DNA of 64,000 nt from the NCBI RefSeq assembly GCF_001420995.1, contig NZ_CP012184.1:124001-188000 (forward strand), in the 5' to 3' direction. Source of the DNA: Pseudonocardia sp. EC080619-01. Lineage in GTDB: Bacteria > Actinomycetota > Actinomycetes > Mycobacteriales > Pseudonocardiaceae. Each line of letters starts with the position of its first letter. Position 1 is the stretch's first letter. The translations under genes and the position numbers were made by a program. Below, one piece after another: positions 26,732 to 35,541 of this stretch. The notes beneath the pieces were generated by a model, which was given only the letters and a program-made list of their open reading frames with translations, did not search any database and had not been told where the DNA came from.

Positions 26732-27586
26732 TCAGCTCGTCGCGAGCACACCGGTGACGGCTGCGCGGACGACGTCCGGTGCCTCGTGGGTCACGAGCGC
26801 GCCCGCACCGGGGACCACCCGCACCGCCGAACCCATCAGGGCGGCGACGGGTCGCCCCAGCCGCCCGGCCGTCCACATCGGGTCCCGCTCCCCCACCAGC
26901 ACGACGTGCGGGACGTCCCGCCAGTCGCGCAGCACCGCGTTCGGCAGCAGTGCCGGAGGGCCGCTCGGCCACACCGCGGTACCGGTGAGCGCCGTCCACT
27001 CGACGAGGGTGTCGTGGTCGTCCGGCACCCGGTCGCCGTACAGCGGCCGCAGGACCCGCTCGGCGCTGCGCCCCGACGGTGCCAGCTCGTGTCGCAGGAC
27101 CCTCAGCTCGAAGGCGAGGTCGCCCGGGTACTCGTCGATCCCCGCCGGGGCGACCGCCACCAGCCCGGCGATCCGCCCGGTCCGGGCGCACAACCCGACC
27201 GTCGCCCCCAGGCCGTCACCGACCACGACGACCGGCCCGTCAGCGACCGCCTCGACGACCTCGTCGACCCAGTGGCCGTAGCGCCGCACGAGGTCCCCGT
27301 GCGGTCGCCGGTCGTGCGAGAGGCCCGGCTCCCCGGGCAGGTCGACGGTCACGACACGATGCCCCGTGGCGAGCTCGGCGACCAGCGGATCGAGGACCGC
27401 GGCGCACTCTCCCGCGGCCGGGAGCACGACGACCGTGGGTCCGGCCGATCCGGAGAGCGTGACGTGGGTGGTGCCGAGGCTCGTCGGCAGCTCGGTACGT
27501 CCCGCGACGTGGTCCTGTCCGTCGAGCCGCGCACGGCACCAGGCACGGACGGTCCCGCGTGCCCGGTCGTCCCCGTAGATCGACAT
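26732..27586 (-). CDS. Alpha/beta hydrolase with a degenerate nucleophile elbow
   Basis: A 284-residue alpha/beta-hydrolase-fold protein with TVVVLPAAGECAAVLDPLV, VVTVDLPGEPGLS and, near the end, VVLVGERDPMW and HEAPDVVRAAV, where the acid and His normally sit. The nucleophile elbow, usually G-x-S-x-G, reads VVGDGLGATVG: the Ser position is Gly. Reading the DNA again gives the same. It may be a non-catalytic binding protein or use another residue. The ATG has a GGAGGG site about 9 bases upstream. The next gene upstream is an MFS exporter on the same strand. Confidence 0.8.
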   Translation of the reverse strand: MSIYGDDRARGTVRAWCRARLDGQDHVAGRTELPTSLGTTHVTLSGSAGPTVVVLPAAGECAAVLDPLVAELATGHRVVTVDLPGEPGLSHDRRPHGDLVRRYGHWVDEVVEAVADGPVVVVGDGLGATVGLCARTGRIAGLVAVAPAGIDEYPGDLAFELRVLRHELAPSGRSAERVLRPLYGDRVPDDHDTLVEWTALTGTAVWPSGPPALLPNAVLRDWRDVPHVVLVGERDPMWTAGRLGRPVAALMGSAVRVVPGAGALVTHEAPDVVRAAVTGVLATS

Positions 27587-27659
27587 GGCGTCGTCCCTCC
27601 TCTCGTCGACGGCGCCGCGGCGGACGAGCCGGCCGGTGGCGACGTCGGGCAGCGTGGCG

Positions 27660-29195
27660 TCAGTGGATCCGGGCCGGGGTCCCGCGATCGGCGTCGACGG
27701 TCCTCGGGATCGTGCGGAAGGCGACGATCGCGGCGGCGAACGTGACGGCCGCGGCGATCAGCGAGGTCGTCTGCATCGCCTCGGTGAACGCGGCCCGGGC
27801 CGTGTCCAGGACGGGTGATCCCGGCTCCAGGACCGACGTCGCCGACGCCAGGGAGTCGGTCACCGCCGCGCGCTGCTGCGGATCCAGCCCGGCCGGGAGC
27901 GACAGCCCCGCCCGGTACACCAGGGACACGACCGAGCCCAGGATCGCGATGCCCGTCGCCACCCCCAGCTCGAGCGCGGTCTCCGCGATCGCCGAGGCGG
28001 CACCGGCCTTGCGCGGCGGCACCGCCGAGACCACCGCGTCGGTCGTGAGCGTCTGCGCCAGCCCGACGCCGAGCCCCACCGGGACCAGCGCCAGCGCCAG
28101 CCACACGTAGCCGGTGGCGCCCTCCGCCACCGCGACCGCGACCAGCCCCACGCTCACCAGCAGCAGGCCCACCGCGATCGCGGGTCCCAGGCCGAGGCGG
28201 CGCAGGACCCGGCCGACCAGCACCACGACCGCGATCGCGGACAGCGTCGTCGGCAGCTCGGCGAGGCCCGCCTGCAGCGGGCTGAACCCCCGCGCCAGCT
28301 GCAGGTACTGGGAGAAGAAGAACAGCAGCCCGGTCAGCGCGAACACGGCCATGAACCCGGCGAAGACCGACCCGCTGAACGCCCGGTGCGCGAACAGCGA
28401 CACGTCGATCAACGGGCTCTCCAGCCGCCGCTGCCGCCGCACGAACACCACGCCCGCCGTGATCCCGGCGAGCAGCGCGACACCGCCGGCGACGTCGATC
28501 CCGCTCGCGACCGTGTGCTTGACCGCCCAGACGACCGGGACGATCGCCCCCAGCGACAGCGCAGCCGACACCAGGTCGAACCGGCCCGGTGCGGGGTCAC
28601 GCGACTCGGGCAGCAGCCACGCACCGCCCACGATCAGCACCGCCATGATCGGGACGTTGATCAGGAACACCGCCCCCCAGGAGAAGAACTCCAGCAGCGC
28701 CCCGCCCACCAGCGGCCCGAGCGCGGCCCCGCCCCCGGCAGCGGCCGACCAGACCGCGATCGCCCGCGTGCGCTCGGCCGGGTCCGGGAACACGCTGCGG
28801 ATCAGCGACAGCGTCGACGGCATCAGGGTCGCGCCGGCGACGCCGAGCAGCAGCCGCGCCGCGATCAGCATCTCCGCGCTCGTCGACAGCGCGGCCAGCA
28901 GGGACGCGATCCCGAACGCCGCCGAGCCGATCAGCAGCAGCCGCCTGCGTCCGATCCGGTCGGCCAGCGACCCCATGACGATCAGCAGCCCGGCCAGGGC
29001 CAGCGAGTAGACGTCACCGATCCAGAGGATCTGGTTCGCGGTCGGCGCGAGATCGGCCGTCAGTGCGGGCACCGCCAGGTAGAGCACCGTGTTGTCGATC
29101 GCGAGCACGAGCACGGCGACCGCCAGGACCGCCAGCGCCGCCCACCGGCGGCGCGGCGACAGACCGCGACCGGGCGCGGTGACATCGAGGGACAT
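27660..29195 (-). CDS. MFS drug/proton antiporter, 14-helix (DHA2) type
   Basis: A 511-residue exporter with about 14 membrane helices. Motif A is MGSLADRIGRRRLLLIG, and the motif C region contains GVAGATLMPSTLSLIRSVF and GAALGPLVGGALLEFF. The opening LVLAIDNTVLYLAVPAL is typical of EmrB/QacA-type pumps. It is divergent from a TetR gene, with a perfect operator between them, the standard layout of drug-inducible efflux. It resembles the pump at 18353-19906 along its whole length. Confidence 0.92.
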   Translation of the reverse strand: MSLDVTAPGRGLSPRRRWAALAVLAVAVLVLAIDNTVLYLAVPALTADLAPTANQILWIGDVYSLALAGLLIVMGSLADRIGRRRLLLIGSAAFGIASLLAALSTSAEMLIAARLLLGVAGATLMPSTLSLIRSVFPDPAERTRAIAVWSAAAGGGAALGPLVGGALLEFFSWGAVFLINVPIMAVLIVGGAWLLPESRDPAPGRFDLVSAALSLGAIVPVVWAVKHTVASGIDVAGGVALLAGITAGVVFVRRQRRLESPLIDVSLFAHRAFSGSVFAGFMAVFALTGLLFFFSQYLQLARGFSPLQAGLAELPTTLSAIAVVVLVGRVLRRLGLGPAIAVGLLLVSVGLVAVAVAEGATGYVWLALALVPVGLGVGLAQTLTTDAVVSAVPPRKAGAASAIAETALELGVATGIAILGSVVSLVYRAGLSLPAGLDPQQRAAVTDSLASATSVLEPGSPVLDTARAAFTEAMQTTSLIAAAVTFAAAIVAFRTIPRTVDADRGTPARIH

Positions 29196-29211
29196 GACCA
29201 AAACTGTACCG

Positions 29212-29226
29212 ACTGGTCGGACCAGT
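29212..29226. promoter_or_regulatory. TetR operator between exporter and regulator
   Basis: A perfect inverted repeat, ACTGGTC-G-GACCAGT, in the 89-base gap between the divergent MFS and TetR genes. A second overlapping palindrome, CCGACTGGTCGG, begins 3 bases earlier. It would allow TetR to block both promoters. Confidence 0.65.
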
Positions 29227-29284
29227 ATCGACGGTATTCCGGTGTGACGCCGCCCCACCGGGACGCAGGAGGAAGGATGGACCC

Positions 29285-29857
29285 ATGGGCCGCACGACCG
29301 GACGCTCACCCGAGGACACCCGCCGACTCGTGCTCGACGCGGCCGACCGGGTCATCCGCAGGCACGGGATCGGGGCGACGCTCGACGTCATCGCCCGCGA
29401 CGCCGGCGTCTCCAAGGGTGGTCTCGTCTACCACTTCGCGAGCAAGGAGGCGTTGCTCGTCGCACTCGCCCAGGAGCACCTCGACGCGTTCCGCGACGAC
29501 GTCCTCGCCCGGACCGCCGAGCCCGACGGCACCCCGGGGCGGCTCACCCGGGCCTACGTCCGCGCCAGCATGGTCGACGTCGACGGCGACGACGCCCGCG
29601 AGCGGTTCAGCCTGATCGCGCAGCTGCTCACGGTCCCCGCTGTGCTGGAGCTGGCCCGCGACGACGAGCGCCGCTGGCAGCGCGACATGGACGCCGACGG
29701 CGTGCCGGCCGCGACCCAGACCCTCGTCGTCGCCGCCGCGGACGGGGTCGGTGGTCCTCCGTTGTGGGCGTCCGAACTGGACCCCGCGGTGCGGGACCAG
29801 CTGGAGACCGACCTCATCGCCCTGGTCGACGCCGCGGTGCGGCCGGACCCGGGATGA
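29285..29857 (+). CDS. TetR-family regulator
   Basis: A 190-residue TetR protein. Its HTH is at residues 10-57 (TRRLVLDAADRVIRRHGIGA, VIARDAGVSKGGLVYHFASK). The C-terminal part resembles the TetR_C group with RFSLIAQLLTVPAVLEL. It is divergent from the MFS exporter with a perfect operator in between, so it most likely represses both the pump and itself. The ATG follows a GGAAGGA ribosome site. Confidence 0.92.
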   Translation: MGRTTGRSPEDTRRLVLDAADRVIRRHGIGATLDVIARDAGVSKGGLVYHFASKEALLVALAQEHLDAFRDDVLARTAEPDGTPGRLTRAYVRASMVDVDGDDARERFSLIAQLLTVPAVLELARDDERRWQRDMDADGVPAATQTLVVAAADGVGGPPLWASELDPAVRDQLETDLIALVDAAVRPDPG

Positions 29858-29883
29858 GGCCGCACCGCCCCGCCGACGACCGC

Positions 29884-29898
29884 CTCGGGTGCACCGAG
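29884..29898. terminator. Hairpin between convergent genes
   Basis: CTCGG-GTGCA-CCGAG between the TetR stop and the phosphatase stop. The stem is short; flanking GGCCGC (29860) and GCGGCC (29916) could extend the structure. Confidence 0.35.
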
Positions 29899-29921
29899 CG
29901 TGCCCCCGGCGGCGCGGCCGG

Positions 29922-30506
29922 CTACTCGGACGGCTCGGCGCCGGCCGTCCGCACACCCCCGATGTTGTAGGCGTGCAGCCGGTCGAGCGCCCCGGACCGG
30001 TCGACGACGGTCAACGTCGCCGGACCGACCGGGACGAGCTTCTCCGGTGGCAGCCCCACCAGGTGCCGCAGGACGATGCGGATCGGGCCGCCGTGGGAGA
30101 CGACGACCGTCGTCCCCTCCCCGGGGAGATCGGCCAGCCCGGCGAGCACCCGCTCGGTCAGTTCGGCGAACGACTCCCCGCCCGGGGGCGCGGCCCGGCC
30201 CGCGCGCCACTCCGCGTACCGGTCGGCAGGCAGGTCCGGGACCGACCGCCCGGTCCACTCCCCGAGGTGCGCCTCCCGCCAGCGGGCGTCGGTCCCGGCG
30301 GTGGGCAGGCCGAGCAGCTCGGCCGTCTCCCGGGTGCGGCCCAGCGGCGAGACGACGACGTGGTCGGCCCCGTGGACGTCCAGCACCGGACGGAGGGCGC
30401 GCACGCCCGCGCGGCCGCTGTCGGACATCGGTACGTCGGCGTCGCCCTGCAGCCGGTGGCCGGCGTTCCACGCGGTCTCGCCGTGCCGCACCAGCACCAG
30501 TCTCAC
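29922..30506 (-). CDS. Histidine phosphatase (phosphoglycerate-mutase-like)
   Basis: A 194-residue histidine-phosphatase-superfamily protein. The catalytic LVRHGETAWN motif is at residues 5-14, a second Arg is in PLGRTRETAELL, the Glu is in REAHLGEW, and the second His is in VVVSHGGPIR. Length and motifs suit a small-molecule phosphatase. It is the last gene of the iron-type ABC transporter operon: its GTG overlaps the ATPase stop (GTGA). This suggests it dephosphorylates an imported phosphorylated solute, but that is inference. Confidence 0.9.
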   Translation of the reverse strand: MRLVLVRHGETAWNAGHRLQGDADVPMSDSGRAGVRALRPVLDVHGADHVVVSPLGRTRETAELLGLPTAGTDARWREAHLGEWTGRSVPDLPADRYAEWRAGRAAPPGGESFAELTERVLAGLADLPGEGTTVVVSHGGPIRIVLRHLVGLPPEKLVPVGPATLTVVDRSGALDRLHAYNIGGVRTAGAEPSE

Positions 30507-31579
30507 GACGCGATCCGCAGGCCGGTCACCGCGTCGAAGAGACGGTCCGGCCGGTCCGGCACCAGGACCCGTAGCGGGTCACCGGGACCGGCGGCCGGGA
30601 CCTCGTCGGTGACGACCGACAGCCGGGTCCCCTGGTGGAACCCGGTGACGACCACGCGCCCGGCGAGCGGTGTGGCCTCGGCGAACTCGACGGGCAACGC
30701 CGGTCCGGCAGCGTCGACCGGACCGAGACGGAGCGACTCCGGCCGGTACATGGCCCGCACCGCCGCGCCGGGCCCGACCGGGCCCGCCGGCCCGAGGTCG
30801 ACGCCGCCCCGGTCCAGCCGCCCGTCCACCGCGACGGCGTCGAGGACGTTCGCCGCGGGAGTGCCCATGAACGTCGCGACGAAGTCGGTGGCGGGATCGT
30901 CGAGCAGCGCCGAGGGCGGCCCGAACTGTTCGATGCGGCCGTCGCGCATCAGGGCGACGTGGGTGGCCATCGTCAGTGCCTCGATCTGGTCGTGGGTGAC
31001 GTAGACGCTGGTCGCCCCGGTCGACCGGTGCACGCGGAGCAGCTCCGCGCGGGTCTCCACACGCATCTTGGCATCCAGGTTGGACAGTGGTTCGTCGAAC
31101 AGGAGGACGGACGGGCGGGTTCCGATCATCCGTGCGATCGCGACGCGCTGCTGCTGTCCACCGGAGATCTCGCCCGGGTAGCGGTCGGCGAGCGGGCCGA
31201 TCGCGAGCAGCTCCAGCACCTCGTCCACCCGGGCGTCGCGCTCCGCGGCGGGCGTCCTGGCCACGGTCAGCGGCCAGGCGACGTTGGCCCGCACGGTCAT
31301 GTGCGGCCAGAGGGCGTAGCTCTGGAAGACGAGGCCCGCGTCGCGCCGGCCCGGCGGGACGACCCCGCCGGGTCCCGCGACGACCCGGTCGCCGAACCGG
31401 ATCTCGCCTGCGGTCGGGTCCTCGAGCCCGGCGAGCATGCGCAGCGTCGTGGTCTTGCCGCAGCCCGACGGTCCGAGCAGGACCAGGAACGCACCGTCGG
31501 GCACCTCCAGGTCGATGCCGTCGACGGCCGGCACACCGCCGAACCTCTTGCCGATCCCGGTCAGCCTGATCCCGCTCAT
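30503..31579 (-). CDS. ABC transporter ATP-binding protein (FbpC/PotA type)
   Basis: A 358-residue importer ATPase. It has Walker A GPSGCGKTTT, Q-loop VFQSYALWPHMTV, signature SGGQQQRVAIAR, Walker B VLLFDEPLSNLDAKMR and the switch His in YVTHDQIEALTMA. The C-terminal 100 residues form a TOBE-type regulatory domain. It energises the two-domain permease encoded just before it (ATGA overlap). FbpC-type systems import ferric iron, polyamines, thiamine or phosphonate-like compounds. Confidence 0.93.
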   Translation of the reverse strand: MSGIRLTGIGKRFGGVPAVDGIDLEVPDGAFLVLLGPSGCGKTTTLRMLAGLEDPTAGEIRFGDRVVAGPGGVVPPGRRDAGLVFQSYALWPHMTVRANVAWPLTVARTPAAERDARVDEVLELLAIGPLADRYPGEISGGQQQRVAIARMIGTRPSVLLFDEPLSNLDAKMRVETRAELLRVHRSTGATSVYVTHDQIEALTMATHVALMRDGRIEQFGPPSALLDDPATDFVATFMGTPAANVLDAVAVDGRLDRGGVDLGPAGPVGPGAAVRAMYRPESLRLGPVDAAGPALPVEFAEATPLAGRVVVTGFHQGTRLSVVTDEVPAAGPGDPLRVLVPDRPDRLFDAVTGLRIAS

Positions 31580-33366
31580 CCGGTCTCCTCCCACGGTCGT
31601 GCGGTGCGCTCGAGCCTGCGGGCGAGCACGGTGGCCCCGACCGAGAGCACGACGATGATCACTGTGATGGCGTTGGCGAACTGGGCGAAGCCCTCGGCGG
31701 CGTAGCGGTAGGTCAGCACCGACAGCAGCGGCAGGGCCGGCGTCACCAGCAGGACCACCAGCGACAGGTCCCGCACGATGTTGACGAAGACGAGCGCCGC
31801 CCCGGCCAGCAGCCCGCGTGCCGCCAGCGGCACCACGATCCGTGCGCCGCGGCGGGCCAGCCCGGCACCCGCCATGACGGCGGCCTCCTCGACGTCCGGC
31901 GAGATCTGCCCGACGGCGCTGCGACCCGCCTGCGCGGCGAACGGCAACGTGTACGCCGTCCCGGCGATCACCAACAGCGCGAACGTCCCGTACAGCGCGG
32001 GCAGCGGGCCGACCGGGCGTCCGAACTGGGCGATGAACGCGGCGCCGAGCGCGATGCCCGGCACCAGGAACGGGAGGTAGGACAGCAGCGCCAGCGCCCC
32101 GGTCACCGGCCGGGCGCCACGCAGCCGGACCCCGACGTAGCCGACGGCCGTGCCCAGCACGGTCGCGGCGAGCGCCACCGCGAGCCCGAGCCCGACGGTG
32201 GTCAGGACCGCCTCGACGATCTGCGGGTCGCGCAGCACCCCGCGCTGCCCCTGGGCGAACGCCGGGTCCGAGGCGCCCGTCCAGAAGTGCAGCGTGAAGC
32301 CGCCGGTGAACGAGTTGGTGCGCCGGGCGAAGCTGGTCGCGAGGAGCACCAGGCCGGGCAGCACGCTGGTGGCCAGGCACAGCCCGACCGCGGCGGCCGT
32401 CAGCGGCACCCGCCAGGGTCCGAGCCCGACGAGCGTCCGCCGTCCGCCCTTGCCGCCGATGGTGGCGTAGGAGCGCCGGCCACCGACGACCCGGTTGCCG
32501 GCGAGGAGGATCGTCGCCGCGACCGCGACGAGCACGATCGAGAGCACGTAGCCGCGCTCGACCTGACCCGTGACGACGGCGCCGTGCAGGCGGGTGGACA
32601 GCGTGTGGAACCGGACGGGCAGCCCCAGCAGCGCCGGCGAGGCGAAGTTGCCGACCCCCTCGGCGAACGCCAGCAGCCCGCCGGAGAGCAGGGCCGGCGC
32701 GACCACGGGCAGCGCGATCGAGCGGGCGATGCGGAGACGCCCGGCACCGGTCATCGCCGCCGCCTCCATCAGCTCGCCGTTGACCGTCGCGAGCGCGGCG
32801 GCGGCGAGCAGGAACGACAGCGAGAAGTAGTGCGCCACGAGCGTCGCGGCCACCGGCACCGGTCCCCACGCCAGCCAGTCCGGCACGGCGACACCGAGAT
32901 CGGCCAGCACACCGACCCGGCCGCCGACGAGGTCGTTGCGGAACACCGTCTCCCAGGCCAGCGCCAGCGCGAAGCTGGGCAGCGCGAACGGGACGGTGGC
33001 CAGCAGGCCGATGGTGCGCCGGAACGGGACGTCGGTCATCACGACGAGCCACGCCAGCCCGCCGCCGAGCAGCACCGACCCGGCGGCGGTCGCGGTACCG
33101 ATCAGCAGCGAGTTCCCCAGGGGCTCCCACAGCAGACTGCCCGCCAGCCGGCCGGTCAGGACGTCGGACCATGCCTCGCGACCGGTCGGGCGGAGTGTGG
33201 ACGCGACCAGCCCCACCATCGGGACGACGACGAGCACGGTGAGGACGGCGGCCACGAGCGTCCCGAGCCGGGCGACCGGATCGGTGACCAGCCGGCGCAG
33301 GAGGCCGGCCGCCGGCGGGCCCGGTGGAGGCGGTGCTCCCGGTGGGGCGAGGGTGGGCGCGGTCAT
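31576..33366 (-). CDS. ABC transporter permease, two fused membrane domains (FbpB type)
   Basis: A 596-residue permease with about 12 helices in two homologous halves. Each half has an EAA-type coupling loop: EAAAMTGAGRLRIARSIALP in the first and EEAAVMAGAGLARRGARIVV in the second. Such fused permeases are typical of FbpB/iron and phosphonate-type importers. The N-terminal 25 residues are Pro- and Ala-rich and cytoplasmic. ATGA overlaps at both ends couple it to the binding protein and the ATPase. Confidence 0.92.
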   Translation of the reverse strand: MTAPTLAPPGAPPPPGPPAAGLLRRLVTDPVARLGTLVAAVLTVLVVVPMVGLVASTLRPTGREAWSDVLTGRLAGSLLWEPLGNSLLIGTATAAGSVLLGGGLAWLVVMTDVPFRRTIGLLATVPFALPSFALALAWETVFRNDLVGGRVGVLADLGVAVPDWLAWGPVPVAATLVAHYFSLSFLLAAAALATVNGELMEAAAMTGAGRLRIARSIALPVVAPALLSGGLLAFAEGVGNFASPALLGLPVRFHTLSTRLHGAVVTGQVERGYVLSIVLVAVAATILLAGNRVVGGRRSYATIGGKGGRRTLVGLGPWRVPLTAAAVGLCLATSVLPGLVLLATSFARRTNSFTGGFTLHFWTGASDPAFAQGQRGVLRDPQIVEAVLTTVGLGLAVALAATVLGTAVGYVGVRLRGARPVTGALALLSYLPFLVPGIALGAAFIAQFGRPVGPLPALYGTFALLVIAGTAYTLPFAAQAGRSAVGQISPDVEEAAVMAGAGLARRGARIVVPLAARGLLAGAALVFVNIVRDLSLVVLLVTPALPLLSVLTYRYAAEGFAQFANAITVIIVVLSVGATVLARRLERTARPWEETG

Positions 33367-34529
33367 CCGAGGGTGAGGATCAGGTCGGCCACGTCGCCGC
33401 GACGGCCGGCGACCACGGCGGGATCGATCGTCCAGGCACCCAGCTCGGCGAGCGGCACCGCCCCGGACGGCGGGACGACGTCGGTGCGGGTCGGGTAGTC
33501 CCCCGGCACGTAGAAGGGCGCGAACCCGGGGCCGCCGTCCGGCGAGCCGTCGCCCATGAGGAAGTCGACGAGCAGCCGCGCGGCAGCCGGGTGCGCGGCG
33601 TCCGGGGTGACCCCGAGCAGGGCGGGGAACGCGATCCCCGGGGCCGGGGCCACCCCGGTCGCGGCCTGGAGCGCGCGGTTCTCGTCCTCGTTGTCGCGGC
33701 GGTCGGAGTAGGTCGTGAAACCGACCGGCGGGTCCTGCTGGCCGCGCGCACCCACGGCGGCGTTCACCTCGTCGGTGTCCCCGACCAGCACGACGTCGTT
33801 GGCGTAGAGGTCGGCGATCCACTGCTCCCCCGCCGACCCGATACCGTCGCCGAGGACGACCGGGCCACCGCGCAGCGCCCGGTGCGCCTCGTCCATCTCG
33901 GGCGAGCGCAGGACGACCTCGGTCATGAGGTCGAGGTAGTCGCCACGGACCTGCGGGTCGACCATCACGACCCGGCCCCGCCACTGCGGGTCGGTCAGCT
34001 CCCAGAGGTTGGTCACCGGCGGGCCGGCGGGGTGCGCCTCCTCGTTGTACATGAGCGTCTTGGTCGACAGCCTGCTCGCGAGCAACGGCTCCCGGAACCG
34101 GTCCGGCACCGAGCCGGCGATCCGGGGCGGCACGTAGTTGCGGACCGTGCCTTCGGCGAGCAGCTCGTCGAGCACGACGGGCGCGTCGGACAGGTACGCG
34201 ACGTCCGCGCCCGGGCTGCCGGCCTCGGCCTCCGCCCGGATCCGGGCGATCTGCTCGGTGGAGGAGATGTCGGTGGCGAGCAGGTCGACACCCGGGTAGG
34301 TGCGTTCGAACTCGGCCTCCACCTGCGCGATCCGGCTGGTGAAGGAGTACACGACGACCTGCCCCTCCTGCCGCGCCCGTTCGACGAGCTCGGCGGTCGG
34401 GGCGGTGTCGAGCGGGTCGGGCGCGGCCGGGGCCGGTGCGCCGGTGTCCGGGACCCCGCCACCGCAGGCGGTGAGGGTCAGGCACAGGACGGCGGTGGCT
34501 GCCAGGGTGCGGGCGAGGAGCTGCGACAT
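33363..34529 (-). CDS. Extracellular solute-binding lipoprotein (iron-type, family 1)
   Basis: A 388-residue lipoprotein. The signal ends in the lipobox LTAC (Cys22). The mature part has the type II binding-protein opening GQVVVYSFTSRIAQVEAEFE and later SLWPKL-like hinge features such as LSTKTLMYNEEAH and YANDVVLVGDTDEVNAAV, as in FbpA/FutA-like proteins. Ligand choice among iron, thiamine and organic phosphates is not readable: no clear Tyr-Tyr iron pair was identified. It heads the transporter operon, directly after the RpiR regulator gene (26-base gap). Confidence 0.88.
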   Translation of the reverse strand: MSQLLARTLAATAVLCLTLTACGGGVPDTGAPAPAAPDPLDTAPTAELVERARQEGQVVVYSFTSRIAQVEAEFERTYPGVDLLATDISSTEQIARIRAEAEAGSPGADVAYLSDAPVVLDELLAEGTVRNYVPPRIAGSVPDRFREPLLASRLSTKTLMYNEEAHPAGPPVTNLWELTDPQWRGRVVMVDPQVRGDYLDLMTEVVLRSPEMDEAHRALRGGPVVLGDGIGSAGEQWIADLYANDVVLVGDTDEVNAAVGARGQQDPPVGFTTYSDRRDNEDENRALQAATGVAPAPGIAFPALLGVTPDAAHPAAARLLVDFLMGDGSPDGGPGFAPFYVPGDYPTRTDVVPPSGAVPLAELGAWTIDPAVVAGRRGDVADLILTLG

Positions 34530-34555
34530 GGGGTTCTCCGCGTGCGGTGAGGGTG

Positions 34556-35383
34556 TCAGGAGTCGAAGCGGTCGAGCAGGTCGTCGAGCCTCCGCAGCGC
34601 TGCGGTGGTGCGGTCCTCGGCGAGCCGGGCGATGCCGAGGACGAGTGCGTTCACCACGGCCATCGGCGCGGTGAGGGACTGGAACTCGCGCCCGCTGCCC
34701 CGCGGTGCGACGAGCACCGTGGGCGATCCGCCGCCCGCACCCCCGAGGACGTCGGTCAGCAGCACCACCGGGGTCCCGATCTCCTCGGCGGTGGCCAGCA
34801 GCGGGGGCAGGGTGCGGGGCGCGCGGCGGAAGGCCAGTGCGACCACGAGGTCGCCGGGGTCGAGCGAGATCAGCTCCTCGGCCAGGTCCCGGTCCGAGCC
34901 CGGCAGCTCGACGACCGGCAGGCCGAAGCGGCGCAACCGCCGGACCAGCATCCCGCCGAGCACGGTGGCGTTGCCCCGGGCGTAGACGAGGGTGCGGCGC
35001 GCGGCGAGGATCCGGCCGGCGACGTCGTCGATCTCCGCACCGCCGACGGCGCGCGGGAGCGCCCGCAGCGCGTCCGCCTCGTCCTCGACGAGGTCGGCCA
35101 GCACGTCGTCGGAGCGGTCCAGCCTGCGGCGCACCCGCTCGGCCGCGTCCGTCCCGACGACCAGCTCGGACTGGAACGCCGACCGCAGCTGCGGGTAGCC
35201 GGTGTAGCCGAGCTTCTTCGCCAGCCTGGTCGCCGCCGCCACGTGCACGCCCGCGCGTCCGGCCACCTGCTCGGCGGGGAGGAACGCCGCCTCGGTCGGA
35301 TGCGACAGCAGGACGTCCACGACGGCGAGATCGGCCGGTGAGAGGCGGGATCGGTTCTCGTCGATGACGGCACGGAGCGACAC
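34556..35383 (-). CDS. MurR/RpiR-family regulator
   Basis: A 275-residue regulator with an N-terminal RpiR HTH (residues 15-75: LSPADLAVVDVLLSHPTEAA, AGVHVAAATRLAKKLGYTGY) and a C-terminal SIS domain (residues 120-250: RTLVYARGNATVLGGMLV, PGDLVVALAFRRAPRTL). SIS domains bind phosphosugars, which fits an operon that ends in a phosphatase. It is the first gene of the run and probably controls the ABC importer. The GTG has no ribosome site but a TAGCGT -10 box ends 7 bases upstream, so it appears leaderless. Confidence 0.9.
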   Translation of the reverse strand: MSLRAVIDENRSRLSPADLAVVDVLLSHPTEAAFLPAEQVAGRAGVHVAAATRLAKKLGYTGYPQLRSAFQSELVVGTDAAERVRRRLDRSDDVLADLVEDEADALRALPRAVGGAEIDDVAGRILAARRTLVYARGNATVLGGMLVRRLRRFGLPVVELPGSDRDLAEELISLDPGDLVVALAFRRAPRTLPPLLATAEEIGTPVVLLTDVLGGAGGGSPTVLVAPRGSGREFQSLTAPMAVVNALVLGIARLAEDRTTAALRRLDDLLDRFDS

Positions 35384-35390
35384 GCGGGAG

Positions 35391-35445
35391 ACGCTAGCTG
35401 CACGATGTCTTGCAGACAGGGCACTACTTGCAAACTACTTCGCAA
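35391..35445 (-). promoter_or_regulatory. Promoter and repeated TTGCA motifs of the RpiR/ABC operon
   Basis: On the minus strand TAGCGT (35396-35391) is a -10 box exactly 7 bases before the GTG start. Just upstream is the palindrome TGTCT-TGC-AGACA (35406-35418), then two direct repeats, ACTACTTGCAA (35423-35433) and ACTACTTCGCAA (35434-35445). Repeated sites over the promoter suggest autoregulation by the RpiR protein. Confidence 0.5.
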
Positions 35446-35541
35446 CGGTAGGTGAACCGGCGGGGTGGACGGTCCCTCCGGAGTCACCACGACCGCGATG
35501 CGGCGCTACCGGGCGACGTCAGGGACGGCGACGACGGGCCG

